Origin: an uncultured Collinsella sp.
Lineage (GTDB): Bacteria; Actinomycetota; Coriobacteriia; Coriobacteriales; Coriobacteriaceae
Length of the DNA stretch: 11,756 nt
Direction of reading: 5' to 3'
NCBI GenBank assembly: GCA_900552395.1
Contig: URZJ01000039.1
Span: 1 to 11,756, forward strand
Shown in pieces: positions 1 through 7,200 of this stretch. Position numbers and translations under genes: made by a program. The notes under the pieces were generated by a model. The model searched no databases. It was given only the letters and a program-made list of their open reading frames with translations, and was not told the DNA's origin. Numbering within the stretch: the first letter of the stretch is position 1; every line of letters begins with the position of its first letter.

Positions 1-1
1 C

Positions 2-190
2 ATTTTTGCGAGTATTCTGCAATCGAAGGCCCCTGCATACCGACCTCGGGCAAAAAATCGGGATTTCTCGATGTTTTCTACGAATGATGGGCGGGGTTAT
101 GGGCTGACAGCGTTTGATTTGCAGGGATATTCGCGGTCTTTGGCATTTATCGTAGCGCCCGAAGCTCTTGGTTATGTTGAATACTCCTAA
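2..190 (+). CDS. Unrecognised partial open frame entering from the left edge
   Basis: A frame with no stop runs from base 2 to a TAA at 188-190, giving about 62 residues rich in Arg, Ser, Tyr and Phe. I recognise no family, domain or signal in it. The bases are less GC-biased and show weaker codon bias than the genes to the right, so it may be the end of a gene outside the window or simply intergenic sequence. A similar arrangement of short words recurs near 3773-3862, which favours a non-coding repeat. The hairpin at 231-267 would also be able to end a plus-strand transcript from here. Low confidence that it is a protein. Confidence 0.2.
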   Translation: MFASILQSKAPAYRPRAKNRDFSMFSTNDGRGYGLTAFDLQGYSRSLAFIVAPEALGYVEYS

Positions 191-230
191 AAATGCACGG
201 CACTTAGAGGGGGACCTTCGCGAAAAAGGA

Positions 231-267
231 AACCGCCCCGTCGAAGTATGCGTTCGACGGGGCGGTT
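231..267 (-). terminator. Intrinsic terminator of lemA, probably bidirectional
   Basis: A perfect 15-bp inverted repeat (AACCGCCCCGTCGAA, then a 7-base loop, then its complement at 253-267) forms a very stable GC-rich hairpin. Read on the minus strand it lies 37 bases past the lemA stop codon and is followed by TTTCCTTTTT, as expected of a Rho-independent terminator. On the plus strand only a short T stretch follows, so termination in that direction is possible but weaker. Confidence 0.85.
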
Positions 268-304
268 TATACATTTGGCCGATTAAGGATGCGCTGCCAA
301 ACTA

Positions 305-856
305 CTAGAACTTGACGGTCGGGGCCTGGCGGGCGGCTTCGGCGGCCTCGAAGCCCTGGCGCTCCTTAAACTGGAAGATGCCGGCAAAGATAACGGCCGG
401 GAACGTCTGGATGGCGTTGTTGTAGCTGAGCACGCAATCGTTGTAGCTCTGGCGCGCGTAGCTCACCTTGTTCTCGGTGTCCTCGAGCGATGCCTGCAGC
501 TGCGTAAAGTTGGTGTTCGCCTTAAGGTCGGGGTAGGCCTCGGCTACGGCGAAGAGCTGGCGCAGCGCACCGGTCAGCACGTTGTCGGCTTCCATCTTGG
601 CCTCGGGCGTGGTGGCCTTGACGGCGGTGTTACGCGCACTGATCACGGCGGAGAGCGTCTCTTGCTCGTGCTTGGCGTAGCCCTTGACGGTCTCGACCAG
701 GTTGGGGATCAGGTCGTTGCGGCGCTGCAGCTGCGTATCGATGTTCTGCCAGGCGTTATCGATGCGGTTACGCTTGGTGACCATGTTGTTGTAGATGCCG
801 GCGATGGCGCAGACAATCACAATGACAACAACGATGCCGATGATGACGGTAATCAT
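305..856 (-). CDS. lemA: LemA family membrane protein
   Basis: The 183-residue product matches the LemA family in length and layout. Residues 2-22 form one hydrophobic N-terminal membrane segment rich in Ile and Val. It is followed by the family signature: YNNMVTKRNRIDNAW, then QRRNDLIPNLVETVKGYAKHE at about residues 45-65, and then a long mainly helical cytoplasmic or extracytoplasmic domain. LemA proteins are widespread, have a helical-bundle fold and no agreed enzymatic role; the name comes from a Listeria antigen. The ATG at 856 has GGAGA at 861-865, four bases upstream, which supports this start. No htpX or TPM-domain partner gene, often found next to lemA, is visible; the gene stands alone between a terminator and a divergent regulator. 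Family assignment is strong, function is unknown. Confidence 0.93.
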   Translation of the reverse strand: MITVIIGIVVVIVIVCAIAGIYNNMVTKRNRIDNAWQNIDTQLQRRNDLIPNLVETVKGYAKHEQETLSAVISARNTAVKATTPEAKMEADNVLTGALRQLFAVAEAYPDLKANTNFTQLQASLEDTENKVSYARQSYNDCVLSYNNAIQTFPAVIFAGIFQFKERQGFEAAEAARQAPTVKF

Positions 857-903
857 GATGTCTCCGTTTCGAAAGGCCGCGGCGGCATGCGCCAGCTGCC
901 GTT

Positions 904-925
904 GGTATAACGCTACTAGTATACC
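904..925. promoter_or_regulatory. Palindromic candidate operator in the lemA/tetR divergent region
   Basis: GGTATA at 904-909 and TATACC at 920-925 are inverted around a 10-base spacer, with a nested perfect palindrome TACTAGTA at 914-921. On the minus strand TATACT (918-923) is a good -10 hexamer for lemA, so a protein bound here would cover it. The adjacent TetR-family gene makes an autoregulatory operator plausible. A second inverted pair, ATAACGCT (907-914) and AGCGTTAT (958-965), overlaps it. No convincing -35 is visible. The assignment is inference. Confidence 0.35.
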
Positions 926-1055
926 CGCAACGTTTTGCCGTGCCGAACTTTCCGGTAAGCGTTATGTTTTCGGTGGGGTTGGCACTGGGGCAAAGCGCGC
1001 GAGGTACAGGTGTAAGATATGCGACAGATTGACGAGTGTTGTCTTTGCCCTGAGG

Positions 1056-1652
1056 ATGGCGATACCAGTGGACCTTCGCATCAAGAAAACCTACCGTGCC
1101 CTGTTCGATGCCTTTACCGAGCTTCTCGAGGAGCATCGTTTTGAGGACCTGACGGTTGCCATGCTGTGCGACCGCGCCATGATTCGCCGCACGACGTTCT
1201 ACAAGCACTTTCGCGACAAGAACGATTACTTTGCCTTTTATATCGATGAGCTTATGTCGGGCTTGCCGCAAAAACAGCCCGATGAGGCCGGCGCAGTGTC
1301 TGCCGAGGACGTGCGCGCGCTTCGGCACGCGATTTTGGACGATGCCATGGATTTGATTCTGGCGCACGAGCGGCTCATGGATAACATTTTGGCAAGCAGC
1401 ATGTCGGGCATGCTGACCAACGTTATTTGCGACCGCATTGCCCGCTCTATCCGCGAGCGTGTGATGAACGTGCTTGCCGAGGATGCCCTGGCCCCCGTGT
1501 CACTCGAGACGACGTCTGAGTTTGTCGCCGGCGGTATTATTCGACTTTTCACGATATGGTGGGAATCGGGCCACGATCTTGAGCGTCGACCTGAGATAGC
1601 CGACGTGGTCGATGCACTGTTTGAGCGGACCATGACGCCGGTGCATCACTAA
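1056..1652 (+). CDS. TetR/AcrR family transcriptional regulator
   Basis: The product is 198 residues, the usual TetR size. Residues 8-55 form the N-terminal DNA-binding domain: an opening helix with TYRALFDAFTELLEE and a helix-turn-helix at about 29-52 ending MIRRTTFYKHFRDK, which carries the conserved T-x-Y-x-HF recognition signature. The C-terminal ligand or dimer domain has AGGIIRLFTIWWESG at about 158-172, which resembles the TetR_C_8 type found with DhaS-like regulators. The ligand cannot be told. The frame extends upstream to 795, but that part is Met/Thr- and Ala-rich noise overlapping lemA, so I start at ATG 1056. GAGG at 1052-1055 touches this ATG, so GTG 1068, 12 bases after GAGG, is a real alternative; TTG 1029 is less likely. 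It probably controls itself, lemA or distant genes. Confidence 0.85.
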   Translation: MAIPVDLRIKKTYRALFDAFTELLEEHRFEDLTVAMLCDRAMIRRTTFYKHFRDKNDYFAFYIDELMSGLPQKQPDEAGAVSAEDVRALRHAILDDAMDLILAHERLMDNILASSMSGMLTNVICDRIARSIRERVMNVLAEDALAPVSLETTSEFVAGGIIRLFTIWWESGHDLERRPEIADVVDALFERTMTPVHH

Positions 1653-1655
1653 AAG

Positions 1656-1745
1656 TGGCGGAGAGAGGGGGATTCGAACCCCCGGAACGCTCTCGCGCTC
1701 AACGGTTTTCAAGACCGCCGCATTCAACCGCTCTGCCATCTCTCC
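1656..1745 (-). tRNA. tRNA-Ser(UGA)
   Basis: Read on the minus strand, the 90-base segment begins GGAGAGA, which pairs with TCTCTCC near the 3' end. It then shows a D-arm with GCAGAGCGGTTGAATGC, an anticodon loop CTTGAAA whose TGA (bases 1709-1711) reads UCA-type serine codons, a long variable arm typical of serine tRNAs, and a T-arm with GGGGGTTCGAATCCCCC. Discriminator G and an encoded CCA (1656-1658) complete the gene. It lies three bases beyond the tetR stop codon, on the opposite strand. Confidence 0.97.
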
Positions 1746-1755
1746 GTGAGTCGTA

Positions 1756-1761
1756 ATGATA
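1756..1761 (-). promoter_or_regulatory. Possible -10 box of tRNA-Ser
   Basis: On the minus strand these bases read TATCAT, five of six matching the sigma-70 consensus, about 10 bases ahead of the mature tRNA 5' end. No good -35 box lies at 16-18 bases, so this is tentative. The 51 bases between the tRNA and the tadA fusion gene must hold promoters for both directions. Confidence 0.3.
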
Positions 1762-1796
1762 GCATCGTTTTGAATTTGCAACAGGGAAGGCGAACG

Positions 1797-3578
1797 ATGA
1801 CGATCACCGAAATCGACGAGAAGTTCATGCGCGAGGCGCTGGCCGAGGCGCGCGCCGCCGCGGCAGTGGGCGAGGTGCCCATCGGAGCCGTAGTGGTGCG
1901 CGACGGCGAGATCGTTGCGAGGGCGCACAATCGGCGCGAGCTCGATCAGGATCCTTCGGCGCATGCCGAGTTTTCGGCCCTATGCGCCGCCGCGCAGTCG
2001 CTCGGTCGTTGGCGCCTTTCCGATTGTACGGTCTACGTGACGCTCGAGCCCTGCTGCATGTGCGCGGGGCTTATGGTGAACGCGCGCGTGGGGCGCTGCG
2101 TGTACGGCGCGGCCGATGCTAAAGCGGGCGCGTTGGGATCCCTATACGATTTGAATGCCGACTCGCGCCTGAATCATCGGTTTAACGTGACGGCCGGCGT
2201 GCTGGCAGATGAGTGTCATGAGGTGTTGAGCGGCTATTTTAGTGGGCTGCGTGGCGCCGATGGTGCTGGCTGCGGTTGTGGGGCCGATCTTGAAGCACAC
2301 GCCGCTCACGCCGCAGCGCTTGCAGGTGCCGGTGGGGATGCTGGCGCGGCGGTTGACTTTGGTCCTGCGTGCCGCCGGCCCCGCCGCGTGCTGCTGGCAA
2401 TTGACTCCTTTAAGGGCAGCGTTTCGAGCGCGCAGGCGGAGGCAGCGGTTGCCGAGGGCGTGCGCCGTGTGTGGTCCGATGCCCAGGTGGCCACGTTGCC
2501 GCTGGCAGATGGTGGTGAGGGAACGCTCGATGCCGTTGCCGCGTGCGGCGGTGAGATTGTGACCTGCGAGGTGGCAGGCCCCTTTGGCGAGCGTGTGCCT
2601 GCCCGGATGCTGGTTGATTTCGAGCGCGAGTCCGCGGTCATCGAGATGGCCGAGGCGGCCGGCATTGGGTATTCGCCTTGCACGGAGTCGTCGGCGCTGG
2701 CTGCTACAACCTATGGCGTGGGCGAGCTCATGCTTCGCGCGGTTCGCACGGGCGCAAAGACACTCTATATTGGTCTGGGCGGCAGTGCCACCAACGACGG
2801 TGGCGCCGGCATGCTGCAGGCGCTGGGCGCGCGTGTGGTCGATGATCAGGGCTGCGATGTCGCCCCCGGTCTTGCTGGCCTTGAGCAGGTGGCGAGCGTT
2901 GATTTGGCGCCAGCGCTTCGGGCGCTGAACGGCGCGCGTGTCGTGGTGCTTTCTGATGTCGAGAACCCACTCGTGGGGCGCCGCGGTGCGTTGGCAGTGT
3001 TCGGTGGACAGAAGGGTCTGCCGACGGGGGATGCCGAGGCCCTGGGCAAGTACGACAGCTGGATGGTCGGCTACGGTCGTCTGCTCGATACGGCAATTGT
3101 CGAGGCTCGGGCCCAGGGGTTGTTGCGCACACCCGAGGGCGCACGGACATTTGGCTCGGTGCTCGGCGTGCCCGGCGCAGGTGCCGCCGGCGGCCTGGGC
3201 GCCGCGTTGTTGGCACTTGGTGCCGAGTTGCGTTCGGGTGTGGAGACGGTGCTCGATCTCGTGGGGTTTGACGAGCGTGTACGCGATGTCGACCTGGTCA
3301 TAACGGGCGAGGGCAATATGGATGAGCAGTCCGCCGCCGGTAAGGCGCCGGTGGGCGTGGCCCGTCGTGCGAAGCGATATGGCAAACCGGTGGTCGCCGT
3401 CGTGGGCGGTCGTGCCGACAGCCTGGATGCGGCGTATGGTCAGGGCGTCGACTTGGTGCTTCCGATCTGTCGCAAGCCCATGGACCTGGAGCGGGCACTC
3501 GATCCGCAAGAAGCCGCAACCAACCTCATCTGCGCCGGCGAAGCGGCTGCCCAAGCCTATGACCTCGCTCGCCTCTAA
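1797..3578 (+). CDS. Fusion of tRNA adenosine-34 deaminase (TadA) and type I glycerate 2-kinase
   Basis: One uninterrupted 593-residue frame carries two enzymes. Residues 1-152 are TadA, which converts A34 of tRNA-Arg(ACG) to inosine: zinc and proton-shuttle motif HAE at 56-58, PCCMC at 85-89, and the C-terminal NHRFNVTAGV segment of substrate-binding type. Residues about 153-196 are an Ala/Gly/His-rich linker with no family resemblance. Residues 197-593 are a full-length GarK/GlxK-type glycerate kinase (ATP plus glycerate to 2-phosphoglycerate): DSFKGS at 203-208, ADGGEGT at 237-243, GLGGSATNDGGAGM at 327-339, DVENPL at 387-392, VFGGQKG at 401-407 and TGEGNMDEQS at 503-512. All key motifs are intact, so both halves look active. 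The start ATG has GGGAAGG at 1784-1790, six bases upstream, an ideal RBS. A GTG at about 2389 could restart the kinase, but has no RBS. The two reactions have no known metabolic link. Confidence 0.93.
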   Translation: MTITEIDEKFMREALAEARAAAAVGEVPIGAVVVRDGEIVARAHNRRELDQDPSAHAEFSALCAAAQSLGRWRLSDCTVYVTLEPCCMCAGLMVNARVGRCVYGAADAKAGALGSLYDLNADSRLNHRFNVTAGVLADECHEVLSGYFSGLRGADGAGCGCGADLEAHAAHAAALAGAGGDAGAAVDFGPACRRPRRVLLAIDSFKGSVSSAQAEAAVAEGVRRVWSDAQVATLPLADGGEGTLDAVAACGGEIVTCEVAGPFGERVPARMLVDFERESAVIEMAEAAGIGYSPCTESSALAATTYGVGELMLRAVRTGAKTLYIGLGGSATNDGGAGMLQALGARVVDDQGCDVAPGLAGLEQVASVDLAPALRALNGARVVVLSDVENPLVGRRGALAVFGGQKGLPTGDAEALGKYDSWMVGYGRLLDTAIVEARAQGLLRTPEGARTFGSVLGVPGAGAAGGLGAALLALGAELRSGVETVLDLVGFDERVRDVDLVITGEGNMDEQSAAGKAPVGVARRAKRYGKPVVAVVGGRADSLDAAYGQGVDLVLPICRKPMDLERALDPQEAATNLICAGEAAAQAYDLARL

Positions 3579-3763
3579 AACCCATCCCCTCGATAAGTTG
3601 CGGTGAAATACGGAGTGTTTTTGCCTTTAAGGTGCCAATTCAGCCCGTATTCCACCGCAACTTCGTGAATGGTCATCCGAGGCTGGCCGCCTTGGGCCTT
3701 GGGTCGGACCTTCCGCCATGAAATGCGGCCATCTACTACGTTTAACCGAGTACCCTCGATCAT
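3575..3763 (-). CDS. Doubtful 62-aa hypothetical protein inside an intergenic repeat region
   Basis: A minus-strand ATG frame of 62 codons runs from 3763 to a TAG at 3575-3577, converging on and touching the end of the tadA fusion gene. I recognise no family. The peptide is basic and aromatic (YGLNWHLKGKNTPYFTATY near its end). Its DNA contains both arms of the 3597-3661 inverted repeat and one arm of the 3715-3874 inverted repeat, and no clear RBS precedes the ATG. It may be a true small protein, but an ORF that merely crosses a non-coding repeat element is at least as likely. Confidence 0.25.
   Translation of the reverse strand: MIEGTRLNVVDGRISWRKVRPKAQGGQPRMTIHEVAVEYGLNWHLKGKNTPYFTATYRGDGF
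3597..3661. repeat. Inverted repeat able to form a long hairpin after the tadA fusion gene
   Basis: The 17-base arm GTTGCGGTGAAATACGG at 3597-3613 is matched by the complement of 3645-3661 with a single mismatch, leaving a 31-base loop. It starts 19 bases after the tadA fusion stop codon, so it could stabilise or end that transcript, but there is no T-run after either arm as a standard terminator would have. It may equally be a palindromic intergenic repeat unit. Confidence 0.6.
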
Positions 3764-3874
3764 CCCGAATTTTGCGAAATTAAAACTGCAGGTAGACGGC
3801 TTGCCGATTTTTGAAAAAGTCGGCTATGGTCGACCCCTGTGACCCAAACGTAGTAGATGGGCCCTTTCCGTGGC
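3715..3874. repeat. Inverted-repeat-bounded intergenic element
   Basis: CCATCTACTACGTTT at 3729-3743 is perfectly inverted at 3846-3860, and the match extends outwards with gaps in identity to 29 bases (24 matching) over 3715-3743 and 3846-3874. The 102 bases between hold no coding signal. They are less GC-rich than the flanking genes and contain a smaller inverted pair around CCGATTTTTGAAAAAGTCGG at 3808-3827. The layout resembles a MITE or a structured intergenic repeat, but I see no target-site duplication and cannot show other copies from this window alone. Confidence 0.5.
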
Positions 3875-4004
3875 ACAGCACCAGATCAGTCTTTTTGGGG
3901 CTAGAAAAACACCCGTAAAGGCATGTGAATCTGAACAATTCAATCCCGCGCCTTGTGGCGCTCGATGGTGCTGTCTGGGGATCGGAGACTATGCACTTCA
4001 GGTG
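3875..4004. other. Intergenic stretch with no recognised gene
   Basis: I see no ORF with a ribosome site, no RNA gene and no terminator here. Small features are a short hairpin GCGCC-TTGT-GGCGC near 3949-3962 and a separated inverted pair CAGCACCA/TGGTGCTG. It is part of the 630-base gap upstream of the giant adhesin gene and may belong to its regulatory region. Confidence 0.4.
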
Positions 4005-4033
4005 TTGACGCTGTCATTCATGTGCCATTAGTA
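4005..4033 (+). promoter_or_regulatory. Weak candidate promoter upstream of the adhesin gene
   Basis: TTGACG at 4005-4010 is a good -35 hexamer, but the sequence 17-18 bases on (TTAGTA or TAGTAG) is a poor -10. It would leave a leader of about 170 bases. A second option is TTGTCT at 4137-4142 with TAGATC at 4161-4166, 18 bases apart, giving a short leader. Neither is convincing alone; the true promoter is probably somewhere in 4000-4170. Confidence 0.25.
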
Positions 4034-4056
4034 GATTGCCCTTCGTTCAGTTGTTC

Positions 4057-4079
4057 GCCAATTAATCATGCCAATTAAT
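4057..4079. repeat. Tandem decanucleotide GCCAATTAAT
   Basis: GCCAATTAAT occurs at 4057-4066 and again at 4070-4079, a 13-base period, in an AT-rich part of the adhesin upstream region. Each copy contains the palindrome AATT/ATTAAT core. Closely spaced exact copies in an otherwise non-repetitive promoter region suggest binding sites for a regulator, though the protein is unknown. Confidence 0.45.
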
Positions 4080-4193
4080 TACCATTTCGGGCGAAGACGT
4101 GGATTATCTCCATGATGGGCCTCTTTGGGCATAATGTTGTCTTTAACTGTCCTTAATCAATAGATCGCTCTTGGGAAGAGAAGGCGACACCAG

Positions 4194-4206
4194 AGGGGGA
4201 GAAGGG
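4194..4206 (+). promoter_or_regulatory. Ribosome binding site that decides the adhesin start
   Basis: AGGGGGAGAAGGG is a very strong purine-rich Shine-Dalgarno region. It ends two bases before TTG 4209, with its AGGGGGAG core seven bases away. It serves TTG 4209 (or, less likely, ATT 4208 in the neighbouring frame) and argues against the TTG at 4171, which lies upstream of it. Confidence 0.7.
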
Positions 4207-4208
4207 AA

Positions 4209-7200
4209 TTGGAGAGGAAAGTTTTCGGCGGGGGGGGCAGAGAGTCGCTGCTCTCTGTCTTGCGCTGGTTCTCGGCTTCGGATGTTTATCCGTTGGCGCG
4301 ACGGCCGGTGTCGCATATGCGGCCACGGAATCGCGGACTGCGTATACTGCGGAGCAGTTTGAGATCACCCAGGACGGCGTGACCTATTCGTGCGAGACCA
4401 CGGATAAGGGCACGGCGGAAATCACATGTATTGTTGCCGACGACAGTGTGACCGCGGTGAGTGTACCCAGCTCCATCGCGCATGGTGGCCAGACCTACAA
4501 AGTCACCGAACTTTTTTTCTCGTCAGGTATCGTGGCCAAGAACGTTGAGCAGCTGACGCTCCCCGACACGCTCGAAAACATGCGCGGATGGTATTTCCGG
4601 AAGTTCGTAAAGGTCAAGGAGCTCCATATCCCTGGCTCCATCAAGGACTTCAGTTGCACGCTGCAAAACGCCGGCTCGCTCGAAAAACTCTATTTCGATG
4701 AGGGCGTCGAGAAGATTAGCGCCAACTCGATGGTCACGGGCTGCAAAAGCCTTTCGGAGATCGATCTCCCCTCCACCCTCAAAATGATTTCGGGCCCGAG
4801 CGCCTTCGGGGGGGCTACGGCCCTCACAAGCATCGAGTTTCCAAAAGATGTCGCCTTTGCCGACACCATAACGGGCTTGCTCAAAGGCTGCACGTCTCTG
4901 ACAAGCGTGTCGTTGCCCGCTTCGGTTACGAAGATCCCCTCGCACATGTTTGACGGATGTACCTCTCTAACGTCCGTCACCGCGCTGAGCGAAATTGAGT
5001 CCATCGGGGATGGGGCGTTTCAGAATTGCTCGAGTTTGACCGGCATCGATTTCCCGGGCACATTGACGAGCATCGGATCCTCTGCTTTCCAGGGGTGCGC
5101 CAGCCTGGTGAGCGTGCTCAATCTAAGCAAGGTGACAAACATGGGCTGGGGGGCTTTCTACAAGTGCAAAAAGCTGCGGGCGTCCGTGGACCTGTCCTCG
5201 CTTCAGAGCGTTCCGGGCTATGCGTTCTGCTACGCGCCGGTTAAGATCGTGGGGCTTTGCGACAGCCTGCAGAGTATCGGTGACTGGGCCTTTATCTGGA
5301 GCAACGTCGCCGTCCAGCTTCCCGAGACACTTGAGAAAATTGGCAACTACGCCTTCTTTCGCGGCACGTTGCCGGAGCAGCTTTCCATTCCAGATTCCGT
5401 GACTTCCGTTGGCACGGCAGCCTTCTCGGGCGTAGATGGCGTGAAGGATGTGACGATCGGGCGCGGCCTCACCAAAATACCCCGGGACATGTTTGACGGC
5501 AGCACGGTTCAAAAGATCACGATCGAAAACAGCAGGGACGACATCACCGACTCGGAGAACCTCCCGTCCTCTGGCGTCGATATCGTCTACACGCGCGAGT
5601 CCATCGATGACAGCGTCGGCGATACCATGAGCGATGGCAGCACCAAGACCCTTCAGGATCTGGTCGACAAGGCCCCCGATGGCAAGGAAACCGTCATCAC
5701 CCTGAAAAAGCACGTGAAGCTCGGCTCCACGCTCACGATTCCTGCCGAGAAGATGATTAAGATCACGTCGGATGAGCCCTATGCCATCTTGGCAACAAAG
5801 AATAGCGGTGTCTCCGTACTGGTCAATGTTGCCGAGAGGGCATCCCTCGAGCTGTCGGGGAAAGTGTCCCTGAGTGGTCGCTACAACAAGGGCGCCATTA
5901 TTTCTAGCAAGGGAGCAGTTGTGCTCTCTGACGAGGCCGTTGTGTGTGACGGCGCTGCGAGCACCGTCAATACTGGTGTTGTCGACGTGTCGGGAGACAA
6001 GGCTTCGCTTACCATGACGGGCGGCGTTATCGAGCAGTGCGAACTTAAGGACGCGTATTGCGGCGCTGTCTACGCGAAGGACGGCGCTCATGTTGTCATG
6101 AAGGGCGGCGTTATCCGTAAGAACGGAATCGTCGTTACCGGAGACACTAACGGCTATCACCTCACATCTTCTGGCGTCATGTTGGTGGGCAATGCCCGCT
6201 TCGACATGAGCGGAGGCAGCATCGAGGGCAACAGCGGCTATCGAGGCAGCGCGGTCCTTGCGTACAGTGAGGGGGAGGGCGATAGCCAAAGAGCCAAGTT
6301 CACGATGACTGGTGGTCAGATTTCCGGCAACAGGAGCAGTAAACTGGAGGCGGGGCCCTTAGATCCCTCTGGAGCAGTTCACATTGAGGGCAACGCCGAG
6401 TTCACCATGAAGGGTGGAGAGATTGAGAACAACGTTGCGTCTGGCAACGGCAAAGGCGGCGGAGTGTGTGTGGTCGACCCGGGCTGTCAGGGCGGCGAAA
6501 CAGGGAATACTGCTTTCACCATGCAAGGCGGGTCCATATCTGGCAACTCCGCTTCCGCCGGCGGAGGCGTCTATGCCTATTCGAATGGCGTCACGCTCAG
6601 CGCGGGCAAGATCGAGGGTAATACTGCTCGGAGCATGGGCGGCGGCGTGTATAGCGAAGGCAACGAGGCTCATGGCTATAGCACGCTCCGCATCGAAAAC
6701 GCCCTCGTTGTTGATAACCATGCGGATAAGCAGGGCGGCGGCATGTGGTTCTGCCCGACCGGAGATGCCAAGGTCTACGTCCAGGACGGCGGCCTGATCG
6801 CCAAGAACACGGCTGATGAGGCGGGAGACGACTTCGTCTTCACCGGCGCCAAAGACGCCAAATACAAACTGACCTTGGCCAACCGCGCTCCGGGCGGCGG
6901 AAAGGTCAGCTGGTACAGAGACGGTGGGCTGTTTGAGCCCTACGGCACTATTGCGGCAACAAACCCCAAAATCCCGCGATTCTCGCCCGATGGCGACAAC
7001 GGCGATCCCCTGTCCTTTACCGACGCCACGCCGAACGTCGCGCTTAAATCTGTGATGAGCGAGGATGTGTATAACCTCGGCGGCGGCCAGGCGTCGCTGA
7101 CGATCTCTGGCAATACGGCGCCGTTGGGAGGCGGCATCGGCGCCAACGGCGGTGTTGTCATCGGCAGGTCCGAGAACATCAACATTCCAGTCAAAAAGGT

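Noticed and set aside
795..1055. 87-codon N-terminal extension of the TetR gene
   Set aside because: It overlaps the start of lemA and its promoter, is low-complexity Met/Thr/Ala-rich, and TetR proteins begin only a few residues before the first helix.
1019..1150. Short Cys-containing ORF starting ATG 1019
   Set aside because: No RBS, overlaps the TetR coding frame, and shows no family match.
2142..3554. 470-codon minus-strand frame opposite glycerate kinase
   Set aside because: The plus strand encodes all glycerate kinase motifs in order; the complementary product matches nothing.
2389..3578. Separate glycerate kinase gene starting at the internal GTG
   Set aside because: No ribosome site precedes the GTG and the frame is continuous with TadA, so a fusion is the simplest reading; internal initiation is not excluded.
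4171..4362. 63-codon ORF starting TTG 4171 as an independent small gene
   Set aside because: It lies across the RBS and signal-peptide region of the adhesin, has no RBS of its own and no recognisable product; it is one of the three frames through the G tract.
5123..6289. 388-codon minus-strand frame
   Set aside because: Antisense to the LRR and beta-helix domains, which are unmistakable on the plus strand.
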